Source of the DNA: Alligator mississippiensis
Lineage: Eukaryota; Chordata; Crocodylia; Alligatoridae
Length of the DNA: 64,000 nucleotides
Reading direction: 5' to 3'
NCBI RefSeq assembly: GCF_030867095.1
Contig: NC_081831.1
Location: 45,073,319 to 45,137,318, forward strand
Shown: one piece after another, positions 12,373 through 24,299 of the stretch
How positions within the stretch are numbered: the stretch's first letter is position 1
How the letters are laid out: the number at the start of each line of letters is the position of its first letter
The notes under the pieces: model-generated
Seen by the model: only the letters and a program-made list of their open reading frames with translations
Databases searched by the model: none
What the model was told of the DNA's origin: nothing
Translations under genes and position numbers: made by a program

Positions 12373-12773
12373 GAGGTGGAGAGAGCTGAATCTCTTCAGC
12401 CTTCACAAGAGACGGCTGAGGGGAGATCCTGTGACTGCCTATAAGTTTATTAGGGGAGGTCAACGAGGAATAGGGGAAGCGCTGTTTAGTAAGGCGCCTC
12501 AGGGAGTGACTAGGAATAACGGGTGTAAACTAGTTGAGAGTGGATTTAGGTTAGATATTAGGAAGAAATTTTTCACAGTAAGGGTGGCCAGGATCTGGAA
12601 TGGGCTTCCAAGACAGGTGGTGCTATCACCTAGCTTGGAAGTCTTCAAGAGGAGGCTAGATAGTCACCTGGATGGGGTCATCTGACCTCGGTCCTCTTTC
12701 CTGCCAGGGGCAAGGGGTTGGACACGATGATCCATTGTGGTCCCTTCCAACTCTACAATCTATAAATCTATGA
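12373..12773 (+). mobile_element. CR1 LINE 3' fragment, 5'-truncated
   Basis: This plus-strand copy holds the last part of ORF2. Its frame from 12431 to 12685 contains KAPQGVTRNNGCKL, then RLDIRKKFFTVRVARIWNGL and a C-terminus ending RRLDSHLDGVI, matching the C-terminal tails of the CR1 copies at 20-24 kb and 57 kb. The 3' UTR (ttccaactctacaatctat) and a short tail follow. It is the only plus-strand CR1 in the window and belongs to a different, older subfamily than the (ATTCATAG)n copies. Confidence 0.9.
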
Positions 12774-13281
12774 CCTTGAACAGAAAAATTAAAGGGTGAT
12801 GTCCTAACTCGTTGTCTGTTGGATGGGTTTCATGAATATAAAATGAACCAAATGTTCCTCTAAGAATGATCTTAGAGGCATCATTTTATTAGAAGTTCCA
12901 GTATTTGTCTATGCCAGAATTTATAAGTACATTAGCAGTGGATAAACTTTAGTTGCAGGAGGACAAAAAGCTCAAGTGTAAGATGATTGCCTGATTCCTG
13001 AAAAGATACTGAAGGTTCAGCTAGGGACAAAGAAAGAAGTTCCACAACCATTCTGGCTTTATAACTTTCTGTTCCTAGCAAGCCTGAGCCCAAGCCCTAA
13101 AAGAACCAGATCCTTCCAGTGACCTGGCAGTGGTGCTAGTACAGGTTCCTAACATGTTTGGAATGATTGTGGTGCTAGTTTGTCAGTCCATCAAGGAGAC
13201 ATTCAATTCAAGCTGAATCCCCTAGGCTAGAAGAAGCAAAGCTGAAGTTCTATGCTTGAGTAATTTTATTTTGTGCATAAA
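12774..13281. other. Unassigned sequence
   Basis: No gene recognised. Confidence 0.35.
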
Positions 13282-13559
13282 CAGTACCATGGCAAGGAAG
13301 TTTGGCACCCAGGGCAAATCCCACAGCGGCAGCCCACCCTCACCCTGCACACAGATCCAGGAGTGCATGTAGTGGCAGGAGTTGCCCTCCCCACTTTCCC
13401 ACACCCCTCCAAATGAGATTCTTGTGGCTCCATCCTGTGCCCCACCCCAACTGGGCAGTGACTGTTGGCACCCCTTCACTTCAGCACCTGTTGGCACCCT
13501 TCGCTTCAACACCCGGTGTGGTCACTCCGCTCCCCCCTCCACACCTTGCTATGACACTG
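13282..13559. mobile_element. hAT-type MITE, 278 bp
   Basis: Sixteen-base terminal inverted repeats: cagtaccatggcaagg at the left and the inverse of ccttgctatgacactg at the right. The flanks tgcataaa (13274-13281) and agcataaa (13560-13567) are an 8-bp target duplication with one mismatch, as expected for hAT elements. No coding capacity. Confidence 0.85.
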
Positions 13560-13567
13560 AGCATAAA

Positions 13568-16433
13568 TATTTGTATTTCTTCTTAAAATGTAATAATTTT
13601 CAATAAGTATAGATTTAAAATAATTCTTAAGTAAATAATTCTTCTTAAGTAAATATGTTTAGACAGAAGTTAATTAGAAGTGTCTAATTACAATAACAAG
13701 TAAAAATTAAGTAGTCAAACTAGCGTTAATTATTGAAAAAAATGTAAAATATTTACCTGAGTCATTTTTTCTAGTGAGTGACTGATTAACATTAAAAGGA
13801 GCAACATTCATTTTCTGGTATACTCATCAATTTGACCCTGCATTAGCCAATGAGGCCTCACCTGGGCTGCAGTTACTTTGCATGCCAAAATGCAACACAG
13901 AGAATTCCCATATCAGATTTGTACAGCAGATGATAAATGGTGATTACCCACACTTTTTGTTCTAATGTGAATCATCATCTCTGAATTGGAGAACTAAATC
14001 TCTGTACACTTCGATGACAGCAGATTAGAGAGTGTAACCTCTCACTTTGGTACAGTTACCCAGACAGAGGGGCCACATATTCAATTCTGTGCACTTAGTG
14101 TCAGTTGTATGTTAAAGATGAAGGAAGATACTGTATAATTCATCAACCAGGTAGACATACAAATGTTTGACATGAAAGATTTAATAATAGACATGGAATT
14201 GGAAATAAGGAGGAGCCAAAATTTATAATTTTAGTACTTCTTTTCTCACACTTTGCTTTGGGAGGAGGCAACAAGCAACAAACAGCTACATCTTCCTCAA
14301 TCCTTTTCCTAAAGTTGCTGTAATGGAAAAACTAAAGGAATAGGAAGCCAAAGCAAAGATTCTTCAGTTAGAAACTGTTAACGGATTTCTGATCTCCCTT
14401 TCTGTGTTCAAGAGTGAAAGATGCCAGACTGAAAGATTTAGAAAGTGTAGTAACTCCTCATCACTTGCAATAGCTGATTGCTTCACATTATTTATTTTCA
14501 CAAGGCAGTGAGACAAGGTTATTACCCTCATTGTAGAATTATCTATTATATACTGTTGTTCTCACTGTGCAGATAGAGAAGTGACAGAGAAAGGCAAAGG
14601 TCGACGTTCATAAAAGGATTTATGTGGAATTTAGATGCTTAAGTCCAAAAGCACAATCTTCTAAACTCCCATCTATATCCATACACCTAACATTTTTTGT
14701 GCTTTAACATTGGCCCATAAAGTTTCCTAGGTGCCTGAAGTTATGCTTCTGCATGTGCTACCATCTTGGCAAGAATAAGCAGCTCAGCACATATTTTTAC
14801 AACTAAGCCCTTTCAAGGTGCACTACCTTTTCTCCTGTCCATCACCCCTGATAATTCTGATTCTTACTGGAAGTCTCTGAGCACAGCTGACACACACTGA
14901 CAGAAATGGCCTCCATAGAAGACTCAGTGACCATTGCTATTTTCATTCAAAAGTATGAGAAAAAGAAAAGAAAGTAGAAATTTCAGCCCAACCTCAGACA
15001 CCACCACCCACTTCTTATTCAATTGCTCCATGCCTCCAAGGGCTGGCACCTGTTCAACATACATGGCTGTTATGAATCTCATTCTGAGGTGCCCCTTTCC
15101 ATTAGTAAGATGCAGTCAGGTGCCTTACTCAGGTGTGTGGGTTTCACATCGTTTGCATTGTAACATGTATGTTCCTTTGTGAATCTAGCCATAAGCAATT
15201 TCCCATAAATCACATAAAAATACTGTAACACTACAGGGAGTCCCAGGCTGTTGTCCCAAATGTGAAACCATCCTTCTAACCCCTGAAGGCTGTGGGAATA
15301 GAGGCCAATTACCTACGCAAAGATATAATAATATTCAGGGTGCAGTTTGTCTCAGCTAACCACCTGCTATAAACTAGCCCACTAAAATTGCAATAATCAA
15401 TCAGAGCTAGTTGTGAATCAATGCATTGAGAATGTAAAGAGCTCTGTCACTCTTTTCAGGCTTCTGAAATTTCAAGGGGATACTGTTCTAATTACTTCTC
15501 AAATTCAATTTTCCAAGATAACTAATAATTTCCCTTCTTCTATTAAATGTAGATGTTAGGAGCACATCAAACAGCTTGCAGTAACTCAGAAGTATAGCAC
15601 TCCCCAGATGCTACACCTGTTTCTGATATATCACTTTCTTCTTTTTTACCATTTGTGTTTACTTTCCATAAGGTTATGAATAACTAGGCTTATCTATTTA
15701 TTTACAAAAACTTAGTTTCAGGTTTCGTTTTTCAGGCAGTTGGGGCTGAATTGGGCAAAAGAATGTATTGCTGGAGTAAAGATGTGTGTCGGGGCAGGAG
15801 GGTAGGGAGTGTGAAGAGAGAGAGAAAAGCCAGGGGTAATGAGAAGCTGAGGGATAAAAAAGTCTAAGTGGATCACCATGATGGTAGAATGCATCCACTG
15901 GTAATCCAGTAAATAATCATCCAGAGTTTAAATTTCACAGCTGTTAATTTAAGTTTTTACATTTAAGTCTCTGGAAACAATGGAACTCTTACAGTGTGTT
16001 TGCCAAAACCTATATTAGAGATTACTTTAAGTAATATAGATTATTTCAGATCTGGATTCAGAATTCCCCTAAAATTCAGTAGGTTTCAAGTCTGGTACTG
16101 GAGTTTGGCATCATCATCTCCAATGAAATCAAGCATGATGGTTTAGGAGCAGTAGGGAACCTAAACTACCTAAAGTTGTGTGGGTGTTTAGCAAATGTTT
16201 GGGTTCAGACACATCTGACACAGAACTCAAAAAGCAGACATCTGTTGTAAGATGCAGTGATTCTGAAACTGGGTTCAATATTAGGCATTTACTGCATCCA
16301 GTTGAGCCTCAAATAAGTGTTGAGTCTGAAATCTGATTGAAACAGAGATAAATAAGGTAAAAGATGAAGAGTTACAGTATAGTTTTTCTAAACATCAAAT
16401 AATTGTAAGATAAGTCTTAGCAAAATGTCTTAC
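13568..16433. other. Unassigned AT-rich sequence
   Basis: No convincing gene or repeat. Open frames at 14.93-15.18 kb (plus) and 15.7-15.9 kb (minus) lack splice or family support. Confidence 0.35.
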
Positions 16434-16578
16434 TGTGTCCTTTCCATTTCTGAATGCAATTCTTCACCTTCCTCAACAATGGCTCTGGTTACAAGTACAG
16501 CACTAGTGGTTAAATATCTCTTGTCTGCAACATCTGTGTTAAGAACTGGAGGGGTTTCAGACTCTGAACTGTAAAACT
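16434..16578 (-). other. Candidate protein-coding exon on the minus strand, unidentified
   Basis: On the minus strand a good acceptor (gctttcttgttatcag) precedes an open frame containing FYSSESETPPVLNTDVADKR and TSAVLVTRAIVEEGEELHSE, ending at ACACA|gtaaga, a good donor. The acidic residue mix is plausible for a protein, but no family is recognised and no second minus-strand exon was found nearby. Confidence 0.25.
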
Positions 16579-17367
16579 CTGATAACAAGAAAGCAAACCT
16601 GGCCCAGTGACCCAAAACAAAGGAAGACATAGATGTAAAAGGGTAGAGCTGGAAGGAAGAGGGAAAGGTCTGAATTAGCCTATGATGATTATAGGTTCTG
16701 ACAGAATGAAGTAACTATTATTCACTATGCTAAGCCACATGGCAGCAGGGATGGAACAAAAACAGTTGTAGACTTTGCCTGCAGTAAATAACATAATTTC
16801 TTCTTTTATACATGAGTAAACTAAGCTGCTGAAGTAAATTTTCTGTTAACAATAACTAAAAAATGCAAACAGTTGGACATGTATATTTAATGTACCAAGT
16901 TTAAGACAATTCATTATGGAAAAGTCCCATAGGATTTAAAAGAAAACAATAAATAAACATTCTATAGGATATTTATCTGTCAGATTTCTGCAGTGAGGTT
17001 AAAGGGCCTCAGTTCTCTTATGTAACATATTTTCAGAGTAGTTTTTAGAGAATCCTGTTTGTGCCATCTGTATTACAACCCACTTAATTGTATCACAAGG
17101 GACTGTCCATTGTATTATTATGCCTTCCATGGCCACTCTAAGTTATGCATATCATGGCTGGACAGTCTGAAAAAAAATGTAATACCCAAGTTCTGCTGAC
17201 CACGAATATTTTTTCACCAGATGGATGCCTACATATCTGTCTTAGGACACCTTCCTATGTTATATACTTCCCGCAGCAGAACTGGGTTATATTACACAAA
17301 TAGCAGTCATCCTAATATAACTACCTTGTGTCACATGCATGCTGCTAAGCTCCACAGCCTGTGCAGT
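16579..17367. other. Unassigned AT-rich sequence
   Basis: No gene recognised. Confidence 0.35.
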
Positions 17368-18132
17368 AGGGCTGTGCAAAGCTTCAGTCGGCAATTCGAT
17401 TCAGTGGCCGATTCAGCCCAATTCTGCGGCCAAATCTCTGAATCCAAATCAAATCAGGAGACTCTGTAATTTTTCCAAATCAAATTGGAACCCTCCGAAT
17501 CGATTTGACAATTCGGACATAGACACAACTTTAACTGTTTTTTCTACATACCTCAAGGAAGCAGGCAGCTTGTGAATGCTGCGATGGTGGAGCAGATGGA
17601 GCGTCTCTCGTACCCAGCACTCTCGGTAGCAGACCCAAAAGTGGACCAGAAGCACTTCCGATCCATTTCCAGGTCCAGCAGAGAGCACACTGGGGGGTGC
17701 CCCCATGGCCCTGTCTCAGTGACCGCTGCCTCTTGGGTCTGGAGGGGCACCTGAGGTCCCCCCACAGCTGATTGCTGAGCCAGGGGAAGAATTGGGGGGG
17801 GCAGACCCAAAAGTGTACTGCAAGTACTTCTGATCCGCTTCTGGGTTTACTGCCAAGCATGCAGGGTGCCCCCCACCCCATGCTCCTCTGGGATGCTCCA
17901 TCTGCCTCAGCATTGTAGCATTCATGAGCCGCACCTGGTACCTCGAGGTAGGTAGAAAAAACATTTAAAGCTGTGTCTACGGCTGAATCATTGATTCTCC
18001 AAATCAGTATTGAATTTTTAGATTTGGATTTGGCAGGAACATATCAGGGATAGTTATTTGCTCAATTAATTGAAACACTGTCCCTGATTTGTGCCGAATC
18101 CAAATCAAATAGGGACCATTTCACATGTTCCT
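17368..18132. mobile_element. Large foldback element, family G, about 765 bp
   Basis: Two AT-rich arms face each other around a GC-rich centre. The left arm contains catagacacaactttaactg and ttttttctacatacctc; the right arm contains ggtaggtagaaaaaacattt and aaagctgtgtctacgg, its inverse. The outer arms are rich in aatc-type words that pair with each other. A one-armed relative is at 7.6-7.86 kb. No transposase; superfamily unknown. Confidence 0.65.
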
Positions 18133-18640
18133 ACATGCAGCATGATTTGTACATCTACCTGACTTCTGACAGACTTGATGCCTCTTCAGTGGAGTGCAAG
18201 TGGGCTATCTAAACATGTCTAAGGTGGAGTGATCATTACACCAGGTAGTTTCATCCATGTGGCCACTGCACTGATGGAGATGGATGTGTTAGAGGATCAA
18301 TGTTGCAACTAGCTCTGCTTGAAGTAAAACTAATTCAAGAAATGGTTATAATACTTCAGTGATATTGGAGTACAATTATGTATGCTTAAAGGCGCATAAT
18401 AGATATGCTAAGTGGACCACATAGTGCTTAGCATGGCAAACAACTCTAGGTTACACAAGGTTCATCAGGGACCAGCCACACTGTTTATCTCATCTCTGTG
18501 GTGAAAGGTAGATGAACTGCACCATCCATGACACTGGCAATGTATAATAAACAAATGGGGCAGAGGGTTTTAAGGCCTCTTCAGATGATCAGGGCCTTTT
18601 ATAATTATCTCTGTAGGGATGGAATTTATGGGGTCACAAG
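18133..18640. other. Unassigned sequence
   Basis: No gene or repeat recognised. Confidence 0.35.
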
Positions 18641-19142
18641 ATACACATAGGGCTCCAGCCTGCCCCCTTGTACCCTGTAATAAGACTATTGTGGAGATTC
18701 AAATACGTTTTAAAAGTATATTGTAAAATAGACTCAATACGAATATCAGAATACGAGAACAAGGCAATACAACTATATATACATATACTGGTTTGATCAT
18801 AAACTATGAACAAGACTGCCAGGGGGCAGTAGAGGTCAGTGTCAGGGCCTTTTTAAGGCTCATTAAATTACTCTGACAACCAGCTCCCTAAGTCTTTTCC
18901 TTTTACTCAGACTGAGAGTGAGAGGGAAGGGTGATAATTACCAACAGATGATCTGGGTTGTGTTCACTGGTAGGCACCGGTAAGTATCCAACACAAGTCT
19001 ACAGATGTATCAAACACACCTTAGTTTTCCAAAAGGACACCCCTCACTCACTCTGTCACAAGCGCTACCACACGCCGCAGACAATCAAAACCAACCAAGC
19101 TCCTCTCAGGATCAACAAGTCAACAAAACAATCAGTCCTATA
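18641..19142. other. Unassigned sequence, possibly retroelement-derived
   Basis: This directly abuts a 38-base piece of Gypsy leader (19143-19180). It may be diverged internal sequence of that element or a further insertion; no ends or target duplication could be fixed. Confidence 0.3.
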
Positions 19143-19180
19143 GTGTTTGCCCTTGGCCACTGGGTTTCTGGGATGGGGTA
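19143..19180 (-). mobile_element. Fragment of Ty3/Gypsy 5' leader
   Basis: Thirty-eight bases (gtttgcccttggccactggg onward to atggggta) are nearly identical to 36388-36424, the leader between the LTR and gag of the main Gypsy element. The piece stops exactly where the CR1 tail begins; on the far side of the CR1 pair, at 25781, Gypsy LTR sequence starts. Confidence 0.7.
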
Positions 19181-21223
19181 GATTCATAGATTCATAGATG
19201 TTAGGGTCAGAAGGGACTTCAATAGATCATCGAGTCCGACCCCCTGCATGTCACAACCCAAAGTTGTGAGTTTTTGTTTGTGTGTACTTCGGCATCGCTA
19301 AATTATGTTCCCGCTAAATTGCAGCTTCCTTGCATGGTGGAGTTCTCTGCTGCAGAAGAGAACTCTGGTGCAACGGGGAATTTCCCGCCAATTTGTAGCT
19401 TTCTTTGCATGGTGCATTTCTTTTGCATCTCGGAGATGCACGGTGCAAAGGAGTTCCCGCCATTTGTATGAAGATCCGTGCCACGTTATTGGCCAATTCT
19501 AAATTATGCACACGTGGCGGCTAGCAATTGGCTTGCTAGCTGTATAAAGAGCTTGAGTGGCTTCCGCCCAAGTTGGAGAGAGACAAAAACTGGAGAGAGA
19601 AGGAGAAATTGGAGAACTCACCAGGAGGGAGATCTTCACGCTGTGTGAAGATCTCTAAGCGCTGCGGATACTCACGGACCCAACGCATCTCTTAAGCAGG
19701 CAACAGAGGTCTAAACAGCCTCCGGCCTCTCCCCGTCGCCGAGCACAATCCTAGACGTATCCCTTTCCTATATACTCAATTTTCGAACCCACGGAGCTTT
19801 AACAACTCCGGGGCCAGAGAGCCGAACCAGACCCAAGGAGCTTCGACAACTCCGTGGGAAAGAATTGCCGAACCCACGGAGCCTAAACAACTCAGGGGCC
19901 TAAGAACCGAATTTGTCGTAGTCCTCCAACAAGGATTTAAGCGGAGCTGTACCTGGGAAACTGTCCAGCCTAAACCGCGACCATCTTGGGTGTAAGTAAA
20001 TCATCTTTAAATCAACCATTACGCCTCTGTGACTAATTCTAGCCTGTGCTTGCCTTGCCGCCGCATGGTCCTCTCCGGCCCCGCGTGCCCGGGCTGCTGG
20101 CCACAGCCTGTGTGGGCAAAGACAGGCCCAGCTCGCCCCCGGCCCGCACACTGCATAGGCAGGAAAGAGTGCTAGGTCTAGATGACCCCAGCTAGATGCG
20201 TATCCAACCTCCTCTTGAAGACCCCCAGGGTAGGGGAGAGCAACACCTCCCTTGGGAGCCCGTTCCAGACCTTGGCCACTCGAACTGTGAAGAAGTTCTT
20301 CCTAATGTCCAGTCTAAATCTGCTCTCTGCTAGCTTGTGGCCATTATTTCTTGAAACCCCCGGGGGCGCCTTGGTGAATAAAACCTCACCAAGTCTCTTC
20401 TGTTTCTGGTGATGAACTTAAAGGCAGCCACAAGGTCGCCTCTCAACCTTCTCTTGCGGAGGCTGAAAAGGTCCAGGTTCTCTAGTCTCTCCTCGTAGGG
20501 CTTGGCCTGCAAGTCCTTAACCATATGCGTGGCCCTTCTCTGGACCCTCTCCAGGTTATCCGCATCCCTCTTGAAGTGTGGTGCCCAGAATTGCATGCAG
20601 CACTCCAACTGCGGTCTGACCAGCGCCCGATACAGGGGAAGTATCACCTCTTTGGATCTATTCGTCATGCATCTGCTGATGCACGATAAAGTGCCATTAG
20701 CTTTTCTGATGGCTTCGTCACACTGCCGACTCATGTTCATCTTGGAGTCCACTAGGACTCCAAGATCCCTTTTCACTTTTGTGCCACCCAGCAGGTCATT
20801 CCCTAGGCAGTAGGTGTGCTGGACATTTTTCCTCCCTAGGTGCAGCACTTTGCATTTCTCCTTGTTGAACTGCATTCTGTTGTTTTCTGCCCACTTGTCC
20901 AACCTGTCCAGGTCTGCTTGCAGCTGTTCCCTCCTCCGGCGTGTCCACTTCTCCCCATACCTTTGTGTCAGCCACAAACTTGGACAGAGTACACTTCACT
21001 CCCTCGTCCAAGTCTCTTATGAAGACATTAAAGAGTATCAGTCCAAGGCCCGAGCCCTGCGGGACCCCACTGCCCACACCCTTCCAGGTCAAAACCGACC
21101 CATCCACCACGACTCTCTGGGTGCGACCCTCTAGCAAATTCGATACCCACCAGACTGTGTAGTCATCCAAGTCACAGCCTCTTAACTTGTTCCCCAGTAT
21201 GGGGTGGGATACCGTATCAAAGG
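19181..21223 (-). mobile_element. CR1 LINE copy 1, 5'-truncated, interrupted by a solo LTR
   Basis: Read on the minus strand, it runs from inside the RT domain at 21223 to the tail at 19181. Pieces are 20151-21223 and 19181-19248, split by a 902-bp solo LTR. RT text includes GSGVPQGSGLGLILFNVF. The FADD box reads FVADTKVWGE, so the catalytic pair is altered. The C-terminal part (KANGTLSCISRCMTNRSKE) is in another frame, so the copy is broken. It differs from copy 2 at roughly 7% of bases by eye and is therefore not a recent duplicate of it. Confidence 0.9.
19249..20150 (+). mobile_element. Solo LTR, family L1 (5-bp target)
   Basis: Endogenous retrovirus-like fossil LTR, 902 bp, beginning TGTCACAACCC and ending CGCACA. 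CTGCA flanks both sides (19244-19248 and 20151-20155), a 5-bp target duplication inside the CR1 tail. A TATA box (tataaaga) lies at 19543. A shorter relative is at 51074-51656. The extra length includes three tandem copies of a roughly 46-bp unit (gaacccacggagc...) at about 19784-19909. Confidence 0.85.
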
Positions 21224-21319
21224 TTCATAGATTCATAGATTCATAGATGTTAGGGTCGGAAGGGACCTCAATAGATCATCAAGTCCGACCCCCTGCATAA
21301 GCAGGAAAGAGTGCTGGGT

Positions 21320-22954
21320 CTAAATGACCCCAGCTAGATACTCGTCTAACCTCCTTTTGAAGACCCCCAGGGTAGGGGAGAGCACCACCTCCCTTGGGAG
21401 CCCGTTCCAGACCTTGGCCACTCGAACTGTGAAGAAGTTCTTCCTAATGTCCAGTCTAAATCTGCTCTCTGCTAGCTTGTGGCCATTGTTTCTTGTAACC
21501 CCCGGGGGCGCCTTGGTGAATAAATCCTCACCAATTCCCTTCTGTGCCCCCGTGATGAACTTATAGGCAGCCACAAGGTCGCCTCTCAACCTTCTCTTGC
21601 GGAGGCTGAAAAGGTCCAGTTTCTCTAGTCTCTCCTCGTAGGGCTTGGTCTGCAGGCCCTTGACCATACGAGTTGCCCTTCGCTGTACCCTCTCCAGGTT
21701 ATCCGCATCCTTCTTGAAGTGCGGCACCCAGAATTGCACGCAGTACTCCAACTGCGGTCTGACCAACGCCCTATAGAGGGGAAGTATCACCTCCCTGGAC
21801 CTATTTGTCATGCATCTGCTGATGCACGATAAAGTGCCATTGGCTTTTCTGATGGCTTCGTCACACTGCCGGCTCATGTTCATCTTGGAGTCCACTAGGA
21901 CTCCAAGATCCCTTTCCACCTCCGTGCCACCCAGCAGGTCATTCCCTAGGCTGTAGGTGTGCTGGACATTTTTCCTCCCTAGGTGCAGCACTTTGCATTT
22001 CTCCTTGTTGAACTGCATCCTGTTGTTTTCTGCCCACTTGTCCAGCCTATCCAGGTCTGCCTGCAGCTGTTCCCTGCCCTCCAGCGTGTCCACTTCTCCC
22101 CATAGCTTTGTGTCATCTGCAAACTTGGACAGAGTACATTTCACTCCCACGTCCAAGTCGCTGATGAAGACATTAAAGAGTATCGGTCCAAGGACCGAAC
22201 CCTGCGGGACCCCACTACCCACACCCTTCCAGGTCGAGACCGACCCATCTACCACGACTCTTTGGGTGCGACCCTCTAGCCAATTCGCCACCCACCGGAC
22301 TGTGCAGTCATCCACATCACAGCCTCTTAATTTGTTCACCAGTATGGGGTGGGATACCGTATCGAAGGTCTTCCTGAAGTCTAAGTAAATGACATCCACC
22401 CCTCCTCCTGTGTCCAGGCATTTCGTAACCTGGTCATAAAAAGAGACTAGATTAGTCAGGCACGATCTGCCTGCTACAAACCCGTGCTGGTTTCCCCTCA
22501 GCATAATTTGTTGTGCCGGGCTCTCGCAAATGTGAGCCTTGATAATTTTTTCAAAGACTTTGCCAAGGATGGAGGTGAGACTTACTGGCCAATACTTGCC
22601 CGGGTCCTCCTTCCTCCCCTTCTTGAAAATGGGGACCGCATTGGCCCTTTTCCAGTCCTCCGGGACTGGGCCCGTGCGCCACGAGCATTCAAATATTCCT
22701 GCCAGTGGCTGTGCAATGACATCGGCCAGTGCCTTCAGCACCCTTGGATGGAGCTCATCTGGGCCTGCCGACTTAAAGGCATCCAGTTCTTCCAAGTGAC
22801 TCTGCACCATCTCAGGGTCTACGCTTGGTAGTCTGGCACCTTGCTGCTGCCTCTCTACAATGCCAGTGAGAGACTTGTCTTGCCCCTCTCTTAGGAACAC
22901 TGAGGCAAAGAACTCATTGAGGAGTTCAGCCTTGTCCCCCCCGTCCGTCACCAA
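21320..22954 (-). pseudogene. CR1 ORF2 reverse transcriptase and C-terminal domain (copy 2)
   Basis: A 544-codon open stretch from the CR1 pol protein. Near residues 130-160 lies LTSILGKVFEKII; then DVIYLDFRKTFDTVSHPILV carries the first RT aspartate motif. VPQGSVLGPILFNVF follows, then KFADDTKLWGE with the catalytic FADD box. The tail has REVILPLYRALVRPQLEY and ends RRLDEYLAGVI before the stop. The RT copies CR1 RNA at a nicked target. This frame looks uninterrupted, but it lacks the endonuclease part, which lies upstream in other frames. Confidence 0.9.
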
Positions 22955-22980
22955 TTGCTTCTACCCATTTAGTAGGGGTC

Positions 22981-23994
22981 CTATTCCTCCCTAGGCCTTC
23001 CTTTTACTATATATCTAAAAAACAATTTCTTGTTATCGTTTACTTGGGATGCCATCCTCAGCTGCATGGTAGCTTTGGCCCGCCTAACTGCCTCCCTACA
23101 AGCGCAAGCAGAGGAGGTATACTCCTCTTTGGTGATCTCTCCCTGTTTCCACTTTTTATGTGCTCCCCTTTTGGCCTGTAGGCTGCCCTGGATTTCTCTG
23201 GTCAGCCAAGGAAGCCTCCTGGCCCCTTTCCCTCTTTTTCCTCGCATTGAGATTGTCTCTCTTTGTGCCCGAAGGATCATTTCCTTAAGGCACAGCCACC
23301 CTTCTTGGGCTCCCATCACTTCAAAAATCCTACTCTGCAGTGCATCCTTGACTAAACGCCTGAGTTCATTGAAATCAGTTTTCCTAAAGTCTAGCACTTT
23401 CACCCTACTAGTTACCTTACCTACTCAACGTCTTATGAAGAATTCTATTATTAGGTGATCACTGTCCCCCAGATGGCCACTGATCTGTAGGTCCCCTACC
23501 ATGTCATCCCCTGTTGCCAATACCAGATCCAGTAAGGCATCCCCCCTAGTGGGACCGTGTACCTCCTGTGTCAGGTGGAGGTCCTGTACACAGGTTAGAA
23601 ACCTGCATGAATGGTGGGACTTTGCAGTCTGCGTCTCCCAGCAGATGTCTGGGTAGTTTAGGTCCCCCATGACTACCACCTCCTTAGTTTTTATGGTCTC
23701 TGAGAGCTGCCTCAGGAGCCCCGAATCTAGTTCTTCCCCTTGGTGTGGGGGTCTGTAGCAGACCCCTACCACCAAATCCCTTTCTCCTTGCCCCCCATGT
23801 AACCTAACCCACAATCCTTCTACTTCCTCATCCTTTGATTCCGTCTTGATGAGGGTCGATGTATATTGCTCATTGACATAGAGCGCAACCCCTCCCCCTT
23901 TCTTCCCCACCCTGTCCTTTCTGTACAGCCTATAACCCTCAATATGTACCGCCGAGTCGTGGGACAAATCCCACCAGGTTTCTGTTAGCCCCAC
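22981..23994 (-). pseudogene. CR1 ORF2 endonuclease and linker (copy 2)
   Basis: An APE-type endonuclease that nicks the target for CR1 insertion. The frame at 23425-23994 has MGLTETWWD, VCYRPPHQGEEL, VVMGDLNYPDICWE and, near its end, GDSDHLIIEF with the conserved SDH. The linker at 22981-23403, in a different frame, includes RLPWLTREIQGSLQAKR and the conserved FFRYI box just before the RT. At least two frame breaks separate endonuclease, linker and RT. Confidence 0.88.
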
Positions 23995-24299
23995 TAAGTC
24001 ATAGGTGTTTTGTGCAAGCAGGAGCGCTAGTTCATCCTACTTGTTCCCCATGCTCCTAGCATTAGTATATAGGCACTTGAGCCCTGTGACTGGTGCCTTT
24101 GCTGCCCCCCAGCTCCGCATCCCAAGGGGCCCCTTATTTCTTACCTGCTTATTGCTTACCTGTGCTGTACTGCTGGCCACCCCATCACTTGCAGGTTTCC
24201 AATGTTCTCCTTCTTCAGGCTGGGCTGTCCTTGTGGGTGCCACATGGTTTGCTGGCCCACAGCTTCCCCCGCCCTCATCTTCCCCTCCCCCCGACGAGC

